A stretch of 64,000 nucleotides of DNA from UBA11872 sp965198285 (GTDB lineage Bacteria; Chloroflexota; UBA11872). Location of the stretch: positions 3,720,001 to 3,784,000 of the forward strand of contig OZ240251.1 in NCBI GenBank assembly GCA_965198285.1, in the 5' to 3' direction. Every line of letters starts with the position of its first letter. Position 1 is the first letter of the stretch. Below, in pieces: positions 51,851 to 60,121 of the stretch. The translations under genes and the position numbers were made by a program. Under the pieces are notes generated by a model. It had not been told where the DNA came from, searched no databases, and saw only the letters and a program-made list of their open reading frames with translations.

Positions 51851-51916
51851 GTCCGGTACCGCGACCGCATTGACCTGAGCGCGCGCAATCTCACGCCTGT
51901 GCGTGCTGCGTCTCAT
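51836..51916 (-). CDS. possible 26-residue leader peptide upstream of ilvB
   Basis: A short reading frame in the leader between the T-box terminator and ilvB. It starts ATG, with GGAG five bases before the start, and ends in TAA inside the hairpin at 51825-51850. Residues 15-20 are VNAVAV, three of 26 residues being valine and two in near succession. Translation is not shown; it may be a chance frame. A role in attenuation is only a hypothesis. Confidence 0.35.
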   Translation of the reverse strand: MRRSTHRREIARAQVNAVAVPDGDAG

Positions 51917-51954
51917 CGCTCCGTGTCCTTCTCGGCGGCCGGATCTCCGGCAAC

Positions 51955-51981
51955 AAAAAACCCGTCCCACTCAGGGACGGG
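51955..51981 (-). terminator. intrinsic terminator of the T-box
   Basis: Perfect 8-bp stem CCCGTCCC/GGGACGGG with a five-base loop followed by six T on the minus strand, the OFF state of the T-box. It lies about 190 bp upstream of ilvB. Confidence 0.93.
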
Positions 51982-52195
51982 CTTGCAACCCGCGGTACCA
52001 CCCCGCTTGCCCAGTCGTTCGACCGGACCGCTTCATTACCCGACCACGGCGGGCACCGGACCGGCCTACCAGGCAAACCCTTCAACCGGTCGGCTCGGGG
52101 GCGACCTTCGGCTGCGAGAACCCGCCGGCTCACACCATCTCCGGCTCGCTCGGGGCTCTCGGGAGGCCTACTCCTCCCCGTCAACGCCTTTGCGT
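51955..52195 (-). promoter_or_regulatory. T-box riboswitch leader of the ilv-leu operon (valine-type specifier likely)
   Basis: On the minus strand: a stem I with ACGGGGAGGAGTAGG and the distal motif GATGGTGTGAGCCGG, a specifier region GAAGGTCGCCCCCGAG, an antiterminator with the T-box GGTGGTACCGCG (rc of 51991-52002), and a terminator. The most sensible specifier is GTC (52103-52105), a valine codon followed by a purine; GGT would also be possible, but glycine makes no sense upstream of ilvB. Uncharged tRNA-Val would bind codon and T-box and allow read-through into ilvBNC-leuACDB. The exact 5' boundary of stem I is approximate. Confidence 0.92.
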
Positions 52196-52383
52196 CGTAC
52201 GCATTGTCCCTCGGGATCGCGACAAGCGTGACCGGCCGAGCGCGCAATGCGCACGCCGCAACCGTAACAACGCCCTGCTCCCCCAGCAAGAGATTCTCAA
52301 TGCCGAACGCTTGGTAGCCCCAACGCTCCTCAATGCCTGGAGGCAAGTGGCGACTGACCACTGCCCTCTGCGCATAATGCGCC

Positions 52384-53043
52384 ATGCCCGCCAGCCGTGA
52401 TCCATCGCCCGAAGCCAGCCGCTACGTCGTCTTCGACCTCGAAACGCTGAACCTGAGCCACGAAGTGCGCGGCGGCTGGCGCAACATCCAGGCCTTCGGT
52501 CTGGCCGTCGGCGTCACCATCGACGAACTAGGCGAGCAGCGCGTCTGGCGGGAACCTGACGCACAGGATCTGATCGACTACCTGGCCGCCTATCCGCGCG
52601 TGGTCGGCTTCAACTCACGCCGCTTCGACCTGACCGTGCTCTCGGCGTACGGCGACGTAACCGTCCTGCGCGAGCGGTCATTCGACGTCCTCCTCGAACT
52701 GCAATCCGTCACCGGCCGCCGCAAGGGCATGCGTCTGCAGGACATCGCCGGCGCAATGTTCGGCGAGGCCAAGTCGTTGAGCGACGGAACCGAGGCCGTC
52801 CACCTGTGGCGCACCGGGAAACCCAACGACCGGCAGCGCGTCATCGACTACTGCGCGCGCGATGTTGAACTAACCAAGCGCATCCTGGAATTCGGAATCG
52901 ACAACGGCTACGTCCTGGTTCCCGTACCCAACCTTCGCCGCGGACGTGCATCCGTCCCCGCGCAGGTTCCCGTGGATTGGGCCGCGGAAGCCGCCTTCAC
53001 CGGCACCCCCCGCCCGCCTCCCGGCCAACGTACAAACCTGTAG
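52384..53043 (+). CDS. DEDD-type 3'-5' exonuclease-like protein (RNase H fold)
   Basis: 219-residue protein. Motif I is FDLET; motif II is VVGFNSRRFDLTVL; motif III is YCARDVELTKR, all as in the DEDD exonuclease superfamily, closest to predicted nucleases found as C-terminal domains of DEAD-box helicases or alone. Substrate (DNA or RNA) is unknown. It stands alone, divergent from the T-box operon. The proline-rich end (about residues 205-219) is probably disordered. Confidence 0.78.
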   Translation: MPASRDPSPEASRYVVFDLETLNLSHEVRGGWRNIQAFGLAVGVTIDELGEQRVWREPDAQDLIDYLAAYPRVVGFNSRRFDLTVLSAYGDVTVLRERSFDVLLELQSVTGRRKGMRLQDIAGAMFGEAKSLSDGTEAVHLWRTGKPNDRQRVIDYCARDVELTKRILEFGIDNGYVLVPVPNLRRGRASVPAQVPVDWAAEAAFTGTPRPPPGQRTNL

Positions 53044-53060
53044 CGGCGGGCGGGACGCCC

Positions 53061-53522
53061 CTACATGAACTCGAAAATCGCCTCGATCTCGACCGGCATG
53101 CCGCCCGGCAACTGCGCCATCCCCACCGCCGAACGCGCGTGGCGGCCATTCTCGCCCCACAACTCCACGAACAGCTCGGAATAGCCGTTGATCACGGCCG
53201 GGTGGTCGGTGTAGTCGTCCGTGCAGTTCACCATGCCCAGCACCTTGACCACGTGCAGAATTCGGTCCAGATCCCCCAGCGCCTCTTGCAGCGAGCCCAG
53301 ATGTGCCACGGCAATCGAGCGGGCGAACTCGGTCGCCTGCGCCGTGTCGAAGTCGCGCCCCACCTTGCCCACCGGCGTCGCGCCGTCCGCGTCCACCGGC
53401 CCGGCCCCAGAAAGGTAAACCAGGTTGCCGCTGACGTTCCACGGCTTGAGCGGCGCCGTCGGCGGGATCGTCGGCGCCGAGAGTTCGATTCCGAGGTCCG
53501 CCAGCTTGCCTTCGATCTTCAT
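53061..53522 (-). CDS. RidA (YjgF/YER057c) family protein
   Basis: 153-residue protein of the Rid superfamily, whose best-known members deaminate reactive enamines and imines made by PLP enzymes. LVYLSGAGPVDADG, the central helix with SLQEALGDLDRI and VGMAQLPGGMPVEIEAIFEF fit the longer YjgF-like group; the conserved Arg of canonical RidA is not at its usual place, so enamine deaminase activity is uncertain. It follows a class III aminotransferase on the same strand, 22 bp after its stop, which suits the Rid theme. Confidence 0.85.
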   Translation of the reverse strand: MKIEGKLADLGIELSAPTIPPTAPLKPWNVSGNLVYLSGAGPVDADGATPVGKVGRDFDTAQATEFARSIAVAHLGSLQEALGDLDRILHVVKVLGMVNCTDDYTDHPAVINGYSELFVELWGENGRHARSAVGMAQLPGGMPVEIEAIFEFM

Positions 53523-53544
53523 GCGTCGGGTTTCCCTTCCACGC

Positions 53545-54870
53545 TCAGTCGCCGAATAGACCTTCGGCGGCCACGACTCCAATTGCCGCGTCAAACGCCG
53601 CCACCGTCTGCTCGATGTCGTCGTCCGTGTGCGCCGCGCTCGTGAAGCCGCCGCCCGACATGATGTGGACGCCCTGGTTGATCAGGGCCTGGCCCAGGGC
53701 CTCGCCGGCGGCCCCGCCCAGGCCGCTCTTCGACGGCTTGCCGCTGAGGCTGATGTGGAAGTACGACGTCTCGCCGTACACCAGCGCCCCCACGTCGTGA
53801 CGGTCGAACGTGGCCTGCAGGTCCTGCCGAAGTTGCTCGCAGAGCGCGTCGATGTGCTCGTGCACGGCGCCGTCGGCCACGTATTCCAGAACCGCCGTCC
53901 CTGCCGCCGCCGACACCGGGTTGGCGTTGTACGTGCCGGGATGGGCGATCCGCTCGCCGCGATCCCAGGCCGGGTCGCCCCGCTTCTCCAGCCGATCCAT
54001 GATCTCGGCGCGCCCGCCCACGGCCGCGCCCGGCAGGCCGCCCGCCACGATCTTGGCCATCGTGGTCAGATCCGGCGTCACCCCCGCCATCACCTGGAAT
54101 CCACCCGGCGACATGCGGAATCCGGTCACCACCTCGTCCAGGATCAGTACCGCGTCATGCTCGGTCGTCAGACCTCGAAGACCTTCAATGAATGTCGGGC
54201 CGATCGGTAGCGCCCCCCAGCTGGCCCCGCTCGGCTCCACGATCACCGCCGCCACGTCGCCCTTGGTCAACTCGTCCCGCACCAGGTCCAAGTCGGTGGG
54301 CAGCGCCGTGATGGTGCTCTGTGCGGCCACCGGAACGCCGGCGGAGGTCGGAATCTCGAACGGCGCTTCAACCCCAACCGTCGCGTAGTCGTGCCATCCG
54401 TGGAAATGGCCCTCGAACTTGACGATCCGGTCGCGGCCCGTGTGGGCGCGCGCCAGCCGCATGGCCATGTGCGTGGCCTCGGTCCCGGAGGAATGGAAGC
54501 GCACCCGCTCGATACTGGGCTTCAGGCGCTTGATCTCCTCGGCCCAGCGGACCTCGAGTTCGTGGCCAGCCCCGTAGTGCGTGCCCAACTCCAGCTGTGT
54601 CCGCGCCGCGTCAACCGCCACCGGATGCCCATGCCCCAGAATCAGCGCCCCGTGGCCCATCGTGTAGTCGATGTACTCGTTGCCGTCCACGTCCCACTTG
54701 CGCGGACCCTGCGCGCGGGCGGCCAGGATCGGAAAGGGCGCCTGGATCCGTGTGTCGTGAGCCACGCCGCCGGCCAGCGCTTCGCACGCCCGCGCGCGCA
54801 GGGCCGCCGAACCGGCGTGCTGTGACGTGAACGACTGCTCAATCGCGCCATTGGCGGAGTCGGCGCTCAT
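53545..54870 (-). CDS. class III PLP aminotransferase, glutamate-1-semialdehyde aminomutase-like
   Basis: 441-residue fold-type I enzyme. VRFHSSGTEATHMAMRLAR, LILDEVVTGFR and the PLP Lys273 in TMAKIVAGGLPGAAVGG match the HemL-like branch. True HemL usually has GGGMPVGA at the lysine loop and lies with hem genes; neither is seen, so a different amino or oxo acid is likely. ATG 54870 has no strong ribosome site. It is followed by a RidA gene, consistent with a pair for amino acid turnover. Confidence 0.87.
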   Translation of the reverse strand: MSADSANGAIEQSFTSQHAGSAALRARACEALAGGVAHDTRIQAPFPILAARAQGPRKWDVDGNEYIDYTMGHGALILGHGHPVAVDAARTQLELGTHYGAGHELEVRWAEEIKRLKPSIERVRFHSSGTEATHMAMRLARAHTGRDRIVKFEGHFHGWHDYATVGVEAPFEIPTSAGVPVAAQSTITALPTDLDLVRDELTKGDVAAVIVEPSGASWGALPIGPTFIEGLRGLTTEHDAVLILDEVVTGFRMSPGGFQVMAGVTPDLTTMAKIVAGGLPGAAVGGRAEIMDRLEKRGDPAWDRGERIAHPGTYNANPVSAAAGTAVLEYVADGAVHEHIDALCEQLRQDLQATFDRHDVGALVYGETSYFHISLSGKPSKSGLGGAAGEALGQALINQGVHIMSGGGFTSAAHTDDDIEQTVAAFDAAIGVVAAEGLFGD

Positions 54871-55098
54871 TGCGCACCTCCAGTGGGATAGGACAGAACC
54901 CGCTCCGGCGCGGGCGTTCAGGCTGGCCAACAGGATTGAGTGTGCCAGTCCGCCGTGTCAACGCGCCTGACCCGCGGGCAGCTGGGCACCAGCCAGATGT
55001 CGAGGGAATACGAGTTGAAATCGAGCCGAGCAGCCGGCTGGCCGCGCAAGTTTGGATTCGAACCCTACGGCCGCTCCTTCGGCTGATACAGTTTTTGC

Positions 55099-55320
55099 AT
55101 GAGCGCTGAACTAGTCGGAATCACTAGTGTCGGCGCGGCATTGGGCGGCTTGACGCTGGCGTTATGGCGCGATGTGCGCGCCGACGTACATGCACTAGGT
55201 GCTCGCGTAGATGGGCAGGCCACGCGCGTGGATGCGCTGGAGGTCCGCATGGATGGCTTGAGCGATCGCGTCGCCCGCCTGGAAGGCGTGATCGTCGGCC
55301 GTCGCCAACGCGGCGACTGA
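55099..55320 (+). CDS. small membrane-anchored coiled-coil protein
   Basis: 73-residue protein with one N-terminal hydrophobic helix (about 4-22: ELVGITSVGAALGGLTLAL) and a charged heptad helix (about 25-65) ending RVARLEGVIVG. It closely parallels the layout and wording of the larger coiled-coil protein at 41.4-42.0 kb (ELIGILSVGVALAAL and LEGVLEGLIVG), so the two look like paralogues. Function unknown. ATG start; no clear ribosome site. Stand-alone upstream of holA. Confidence 0.65.
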   Translation: MSAELVGITSVGAALGGLTLALWRDVRADVHALGARVDGQATRVDALEVRMDGLSDRVARLEGVIVGRRQRGD

Positions 55321-55449
55321 CCACCGGCAGTCCGAAGACAGTCACCTCGGGCGGCTATCGGATGCTGTCTCCGCCACCTGACGGCTGGACCTTGGCGAAC
55401 CTGGGAGCAGTCATCCGGCGCCCGCACGCACGCCTCGTAAGCTGTCCCC

Positions 55450-56448
55450 GTGCTCTTCATCTTCCTGGGCGGGCGCGACCCCCGCTTGCGAAACGCCGTT
55501 GACGCGGTGCTGGGCCATCCGGCCCCGGACGACCTGGCCTACGCTCATCTGGACGGCGCGCGGGCGGGGCCGGACGAACTGAACGCCGCTTGCGGCGCCG
55601 TCTCGATGTTCGGGGATCGGCGCCGGGTCTTCCTGGATGGGGCGCCGCCCAGCGGGCCTCCGGCACGGCGGCTCATCAAGTGGCTGGCGGACTTTGGCGA
55701 CGCCCAACGCGGCAATCCCAACGCCGATTCCTGCGATCTTGCGGTTTCGGTGTACTTGGACCTCAGCGACCGCCGCACCGCGGCGCGCGTGAAGGCCTTC
55801 AACGGGTTAACCCAGAACGGCGCGCGCGTTCAGCAGTTCGGGCCGCTGCACGACGCCGAGGCCGTGAGGTTCGTGCGCTCGTTGGCGCGCCGCGAAGGCG
55901 TGGGCATGTCCGAGCACGCCGCCGCCCGGCTGGTGGAACTGATCACGGCCGACGCCGGCCTGCTCACCAGCGAGGTCGAGAAACTGGCGACCTACGTGGG
56001 GTTCAACGGTGAGATCACCGAGCGCGACGTTAACGCCGCCTGCGCCACCATCGGCGAGCACGCGCGCTGGGACTACGTCAACGCCCTCACCGACCGCCGC
56101 GGCGCCGCGGCCCTGGCGGTGCTGCACGACATGCTGGCGTTGCGCACGCCGCACGAAATGATCCTGGCCGACATCACCCGTTCGCTGCGCCAACTGGCGG
56201 CGGCGCGTCAGGTCGTGGTCGAAGGCGGCAGCTACCAGCAGGTCGCGCGGGCCGCCGGCGCGCCGCCCAGCCGCGGTCGTTTCCTTGCGCAGCAGGCGCG
56301 GCGCATGCCCGACCGCCTGATCGCCCGCATGTATGCCGAAGTCGTCCGCACCGACGCGGCGCTCAAGTCTACCGGCGGCGACAAAGACGCGCTGCTGGAA
56401 ATCCTGACGGCGCGGCTGGCCACCCGGCCTGCCGACGCTCGCGCTTAG
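55450..56448 (+). CDS. holA: DNA polymerase III delta subunit
   Basis: 332-residue clamp-loader subunit that opens the beta clamp. Family pattern rather than a sharp motif: an N-terminal AAA+-like part with LFIFLGGRDPRLRNAV, SEVEKLATYVG in the middle, and a helical C-terminal collar (EMILADITRSLRQLA). GTG start. It is convergent with rpsT, a common neighbour of holA in bacteria, and their stops overlap as TTAG. Confidence 0.9.
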   Translation: MLFIFLGGRDPRLRNAVDAVLGHPAPDDLAYAHLDGARAGPDELNAACGAVSMFGDRRRVFLDGAPPSGPPARRLIKWLADFGDAQRGNPNADSCDLAVSVYLDLSDRRTAARVKAFNGLTQNGARVQQFGPLHDAEAVRFVRSLARREGVGMSEHAAARLVELITADAGLLTSEVEKLATYVGFNGEITERDVNAACATIGEHARWDYVNALTDRRGAAALAVLHDMLALRTPHEMILADITRSLRQLAAARQVVVEGGSYQQVARAAGAPPSRGRFLAQQARRMPDRLIARMYAEVVRTDAALKSTGGDKDALLEILTARLATRPADARA

Positions 56449-56732
56449 GCGGCTTCCGCCGCCCGCAGCTGGCGCACCAGGCGCGAGACGCTACGCGCCG
56501 CCTTGCGGCGGTGGATGATGCCCTTGCGTGCGGCGGCGTCCAGGCGGCCCTGCGCGTCGCGGATGGCCGCCTCCGCGGCTTCGGTGTCGCCGGACTCGAT
56601 CGCCGTGCGGGCGCGCCTCACAAACGTTCGAACTGCCGAGCGAGTGCTCACGTTGCGCGCGCGCAGAAACCGCTGCCGGCGCACGTTTTTGGCGCGGCGC
56701 TGATGACGGATGACTTCTTTGGGTGATGGCAC
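56445..56732 (-). CDS. rpsT: 30S ribosomal protein S20
   Basis: 95-residue basic protein that binds 16S rRNA in the small subunit. MPSPKEVIRHQRRAKNVRRQ, SAVRTFVRRARTAIESGD and the helical KGIIHRRKAARSVSRLVRQL segment are typical S20. It shares TTAG with convergent holA. Confidence 0.95.
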   Translation of the reverse strand: MPSPKEVIRHQRRAKNVRRQRFLRARNVSTRSAVRTFVRRARTAIESGDTEAAEAAIRDAQGRLDAAARKGIIHRRKAARSVSRLVRQLRAAEAA

Positions 56733-56879
56733 GGTTCAACGAGGTGTCGCTTCGCGAGTAGGAGTCAAGCATAGCACCGGGAGCGTCTCCGCGACCCCCG
56801 TTTGCAACGGCGTTCCGCTAGGTCCGTTGATCCTTCCGACCATGGCGAGTCGCAATCCATGCGAGCTGAATAAAGCCGA

Positions 56880-56909
56880 AGGGGCGGCCGGCAGGTGCCG
56901 GCCGCCCCT
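56880..56909 (-). terminator. terminator of the spondin-domain gene
   Basis: A 13-bp perfect stem (AGGGGCGGCCGGC against GCCGGCCGCCCCT) with a four-base loop; on the minus strand it is followed by a T-rich TTCGGCTTTATT. It begins about 15 bases after the stop of the gene at 56925. Confidence 0.88.
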
Positions 56910-56924
56910 CGTCGACGCGCTCCA

Positions 56925-57890
56925 CTAGCGAATGCGCGTCACCGTGATCTTCACCACGGGCGCCTCGGCGTCCCACCCGTGAGCCTCAACCGTGAGGTCA
57001 CTGGTCGGCAGGTCGCCGTCGACACCCATGTGGTGGCTGATCACGCCGCCCTCGGCCAGATCGGGGTTGCTTACGCCCGTGCCCGCGTCGTCGGAGGAAA
57101 CGCCGCGCAGCCCCTGGCAGGGCGGCACGAGGTCGGCGAAGTCCTCGGTGTTCATCTCCGTACCGGCGTCATAGGCACGGGCCGCGTGCGTGGCGGTCTC
57201 GCCGATCGCTGCCGGCAGGGCCAGGCCTGCCACACCGGTAAAGCCGTCGTTGGTGCAGATCAGCATCGAAGCCACCGACAGGTGGTCGGCGCCCCGGTCC
57301 GCCACGATCGTGATGGTGGACGACTCGCCGGGCATGATTGGCGGATGCTCACCGGCGCCAAACGCCACCGCCACGTGCGAGGCCTCAGGGTTGTCATTCC
57401 ACCACTGAACCAGACCGGGCACGGCCCCGTTCTCGGCCACGTTTTGAATCGACGGACTGGCCGCTTCCCCGGTCGCAAACAACTGCACGTCCGATCGGTG
57501 CGTGGCTACCACCGCCGGTGTGAACGGCTGCGTGCCTGTCAGATCCTCGATCGTCACGTCATAGGCCGTGGTCTTCGACCACATGCGGATGCCGTCGCTC
57601 GTCAGTTCCCAGTGCCGCCAGCCGTCCGTGAAGGTGGGAATCCCCACGCTGGGCCGGATGAAGGCAAGACCGGTTGTCGTGTTCTGAACAATGTCGCCGT
57701 TCGCCGAATGCGCGTGACAGTCGAGCGGCTCGCCCATGGTGTCGCCGAGCATCGACTTGAGCTCGGCGAACTCCCCGGCAAACTTCAGATGTACCCCGTC
57801 GCCGCAGCGCTCATGCGCCGACGCGCCGCTGACGAAAATGGCAAACAGTGCAATGACCAGCGCAACGCTGCGCAAACTTCTCGTTCCCAT
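56925..57890 (-). CDS. secreted protein with a spondin N-like domain
   Basis: 321 residues. A clear signal peptide (about 1-26, cut after GASA) means export. Residues about 30-110 form a separate small domain with paired cysteines (ERCGDGVHLKF, EPLDCHA) and TTTGLAFIRPSVGIPTFTDGWRHWEL, a module known from extracellular proteins of related bacteria. Residues about 120-320 read as a spondin N-type domain (IMPGESSTITIVADRGADHLS, LICTNDGFTGVAGLAL). ATG 57890 has AAGGAG four bases before it, deciding the start against longer frames. Possible roles are adhesion or matrix binding; there is no anchor. A strong terminator follows. Confidence 0.82.
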   Translation of the reverse strand: MGTRSLRSVALVIALFAIFVSGASAHERCGDGVHLKFAGEFAELKSMLGDTMGEPLDCHAHSANGDIVQNTTTGLAFIRPSVGIPTFTDGWRHWELTSDGIRMWSKTTAYDVTIEDLTGTQPFTPAVVATHRSDVQLFATGEAASPSIQNVAENGAVPGLVQWWNDNPEASHVAVAFGAGEHPPIMPGESSTITIVADRGADHLSVASMLICTNDGFTGVAGLALPAAIGETATHAARAYDAGTEMNTEDFADLVPPCQGLRGVSSDDAGTGVSNPDLAEGGVISHHMGVDGDLPTSDLTVEAHGWDAEAPVVKITVTRIR

Positions 57891-58048
57891 GGAACTCCTT
57901 TGTCCCGTAGGCCACTCCGCCCGTTTCGGAGTCAATTCGACCGTAGAAACCGTTTCCGAGGCCGATGGGCGTAAAACTTGGATTCGGGCGTCCCCGGCCG
58001 GCCCCTTGCATGAGCGTTTGATGAGACTTCCGCCAGGAGGCAATTGAC

Positions 58049-59095
58049 GTGCCCGAAATTGGGCTCGCGGGCAACTTCGAGGCCGGGGTGGAAGCCGTCT
58101 TCGCCGCCGCCGTCGGTCGGCACGTGGTCGCCGCGCCCCAGGGACGGCTGGGCGTGCAGACCGGCTCCATGCCCGTGCCCGATCGGCGGCTCCCGGCGCT
58201 CCAATCGGTCTTCAATGCAGCGCAGACGGTTCCGGTTTCGTTCACCCTCTGGCACGCGCCGGGGCACGCACTGGCTGCCCGCGAGCCGCCCGTCGCCGAA
58301 TGGATCGGCCGCCTGCGCACCGCCGACGCGCTTCTGCTGGTCGTCTCGGGCGCAGGCGGCCTCGAAGCCGCCGCTGAGCGCGCCGGTGCCATGCAGACCG
58401 AGCTGGCCGTACTCGACCTGGCGGTGCTCGAACCCGCCCAGCAGCGCCTCCAGGAACGGGTGACCAGCGGCCCGCGCGTCGAGCGTCGCGAAGCTGGCGC
58501 GCAGCTGGCCGTCGTCACCCACGCTCTCGAGTCGCTGGAATCCGAGCGCCCGCTGTTGGACGACCTCACACAACCGCAAGTCGCCAGCCTCCGCGGCTTC
58601 GGCCTGCTAGGCGCAAAGCCCTGCGCCGTGGCCTGCAACGCTCCGGACGACGAGGCTGCCGCCATCGAGGCCCGGCGCGTCGAGGCGGCTCACGACGACT
58701 GGTGTGTCGTCGCCGCCGATACCGAAGCCGAACTCGACGATCTATCCGGCGACGACGCCGCCGCTTTTCGAGAGGACCTCGGCCTCCCGGGCCTGGCCGC
58801 CGAGCGCGTGGGCCAGGCCCTGCGCGCCGCCATGGACCAAATCACCTTCTACACCGGTAACACTCGCTCCGTGAACGCTTGGCTACTGCCGCGCGGCGCC
58901 GCCGCGCTGGACGCCGCCGGCGCCATTCATACCGATCTGGCCGCCGGCTTCATCCGGGCCGACGCCGTCGCGGCGGACGACCTCATCGCCGCCGGATCGA
59001 TGTCCGCACTGCGCGATCTCGGCCACCTTCGCCGCGTCGGTCGCGACTACGTCATGTCAGACGGCGAGGTTATCCAGGTCCACTTCAGCCGCTGA
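58049..59095 (+). CDS. YchF/Obg-like ATPase homologue with a degenerate nucleotide site
   Basis: 348-residue protein. Its C-terminus (about 265-348) is a clear YchF TGS domain: ITFYTGNTRSVNAWLLPRG, AGAIHTDLAAGFIRAD, VGRDYVMSDGEVIQVHFS. The middle (about 185-265) keeps the YchF order, ending DAAAFREDLGLPG. At the N-terminus, where YchF has the P-loop GxxNVGKST, this protein has GLAGNFEAGVEAVF: the Lys and Ser/Thr are gone. The DIAGL Walker B segment is replaced by WHAPGH. So it keeps the shape but very likely not the hydrolysis. GTG start with a perfect AGGAGG eight bases upstream. It is convergent with pyrD (11-bp overlap). Confidence 0.85.
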   Translation: MPEIGLAGNFEAGVEAVFAAAVGRHVVAAPQGRLGVQTGSMPVPDRRLPALQSVFNAAQTVPVSFTLWHAPGHALAAREPPVAEWIGRLRTADALLLVVSGAGGLEAAAERAGAMQTELAVLDLAVLEPAQQRLQERVTSGPRVERREAGAQLAVVTHALESLESERPLLDDLTQPQVASLRGFGLLGAKPCAVACNAPDDEAAAIEARRVEAAHDDWCVVAADTEAELDDLSGDDAAAFREDLGLPGLAAERVGQALRAAMDQITFYTGNTRSVNAWLLPRGAAALDAAGAIHTDLAAGFIRADAVAADDLIAAGSMSALRDLGHLRRVGRDYVMSDGEVIQVHFSR

Positions 59096-60059
59096 CCCGG
59101 TCCCGCCGCGCCAGCCCCACCAAGTCGCCCACGGACCCAAGCCCATGGCTCGCCAGATAGCCGCGCAACCCGTCCGCGATGCGCTCCGCCGTGCGCGGCT
59201 CCCGAAACGTCGCGGTGCCCACCTGAACGGCGGAAGCCCCGGCCATTAGAAACTGCAGCGCATCGTCCGTCGTCACCACGCCGCCCATGCCAATCACTGG
59301 AATCGAGACAACGCCTGCCACGTCATGGACGCAGCGCACCGCGAGCGGTCGGATGGCCGGCCCTGATAGCCCACCCACGCCGGCGCCAAGAAACGGCAGA
59401 GCGGCGCCGGTGTCGATCACCATTCCCAGCAGCGTATTGATCAGCGACAGGGCATCCGCTCCAGCCTCTTCCGCCGCGCGCGCGATCGGCCGCAGGTCCG
59501 TTACGTTCGGCGAAAGCTTGGCGATCACCGGCAGCGACACGCCCCGGCGCACGGCCCGCACCGTCGCGGCGGTCGTCGTCGGATCGGTCGAGTAGTCCAG
59601 CCCGCCGGCCACATTGGGACACGACAGATTGGCCTCGATCGCCACCACGTTGTCCAGGCCGTCGAACCGCTCCGCCAGCGTCGTCCAACTCTCAGCATCG
59701 TGCGCCGCAATACTCACCACCACGGGACAGGGCAGGTCCGCCCAGATAGGCGCTTTCTCCCGCACCGCCCCTTCGCCGCCGGGGTTTGGCAGGCCGATCG
59801 AGTTCAACATGCCGGCCGGCGTTTCGATCGTTCGCGGCGTCGGGTTGCCTTCCCGGGGCTCCGGCGTCACCGTCTTGGTAACGATGGCGCCAAGCTCTGC
59901 CAGGTTCACGATGTCCCGGTACTCGTCACCGAATCCAAACGTGCCGGAGGCCGTGAGCACCGGCGCGCGCAGCCGCAAGCCGCGCGGGTGGTCGGGCGCG
60001 AGGTCCACAGCCAGCGATGGCTCCGCCGCAGCGTCCGTCGTCGTAGCCATCGCGCTCAT
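59085..60059 (-). CDS. pyrD: dihydroorotate dehydrogenase, class 1 (likely 1B catalytic subunit)
   Basis: FMN enzyme of pyrimidine synthesis, 324 residues. ASGTFGFGDEYRD, ANLSCPNVAGGLDYS with the catalytic Cys147 (class 1 enzymes use Cys, class 2 Ser), KLSPNVTDL and GMGGVVTTDDALQFLMAGASAVQVGTA are present. Class 1B needs the electron-transfer subunit PyrK, which is not in the window. ATG could be 60059 or 60050. It overlaps the YchF-like gene by 11 bp and is divergent from parA. Confidence 0.93.
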   Translation of the reverse strand: MSAMATTTDAAAEPSLAVDLAPDHPRGLRLRAPVLTASGTFGFGDEYRDIVNLAELGAIVTKTVTPEPREGNPTPRTIETPAGMLNSIGLPNPGGEGAVREKAPIWADLPCPVVVSIAAHDAESWTTLAERFDGLDNVVAIEANLSCPNVAGGLDYSTDPTTTAATVRAVRRGVSLPVIAKLSPNVTDLRPIARAAEEAGADALSLINTLLGMVIDTGAALPFLGAGVGGLSGPAIRPLAVRCVHDVAGVVSIPVIGMGGVVTTDDALQFLMAGASAVQVGTATFREPRTAERIADGLRGYLASHGLGSVGDLVGLARRDRVSG

Positions 60060-60121
60060 GCGTCCGGCCGCATGCGCCGAGGCTAGCATGAGCCCTCGGC
60101 GAATTTGACCCTATACTTATG

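Noticed and set aside
50111..52231. 706-codon plus-strand reading frame opposite ilvB and the T-box
   Set aside because: Runs through a riboswitch and a proven gene; translation has no motif.
55053..55065. tRNA T-loop-like GGATTCGAACCC (minus-strand GGTTCGAATCC)
   Set aside because: The flanking bases do not form a five-base T stem, and no D-arm, anticodon arm or acceptor stem can be drawn; not a tRNA.
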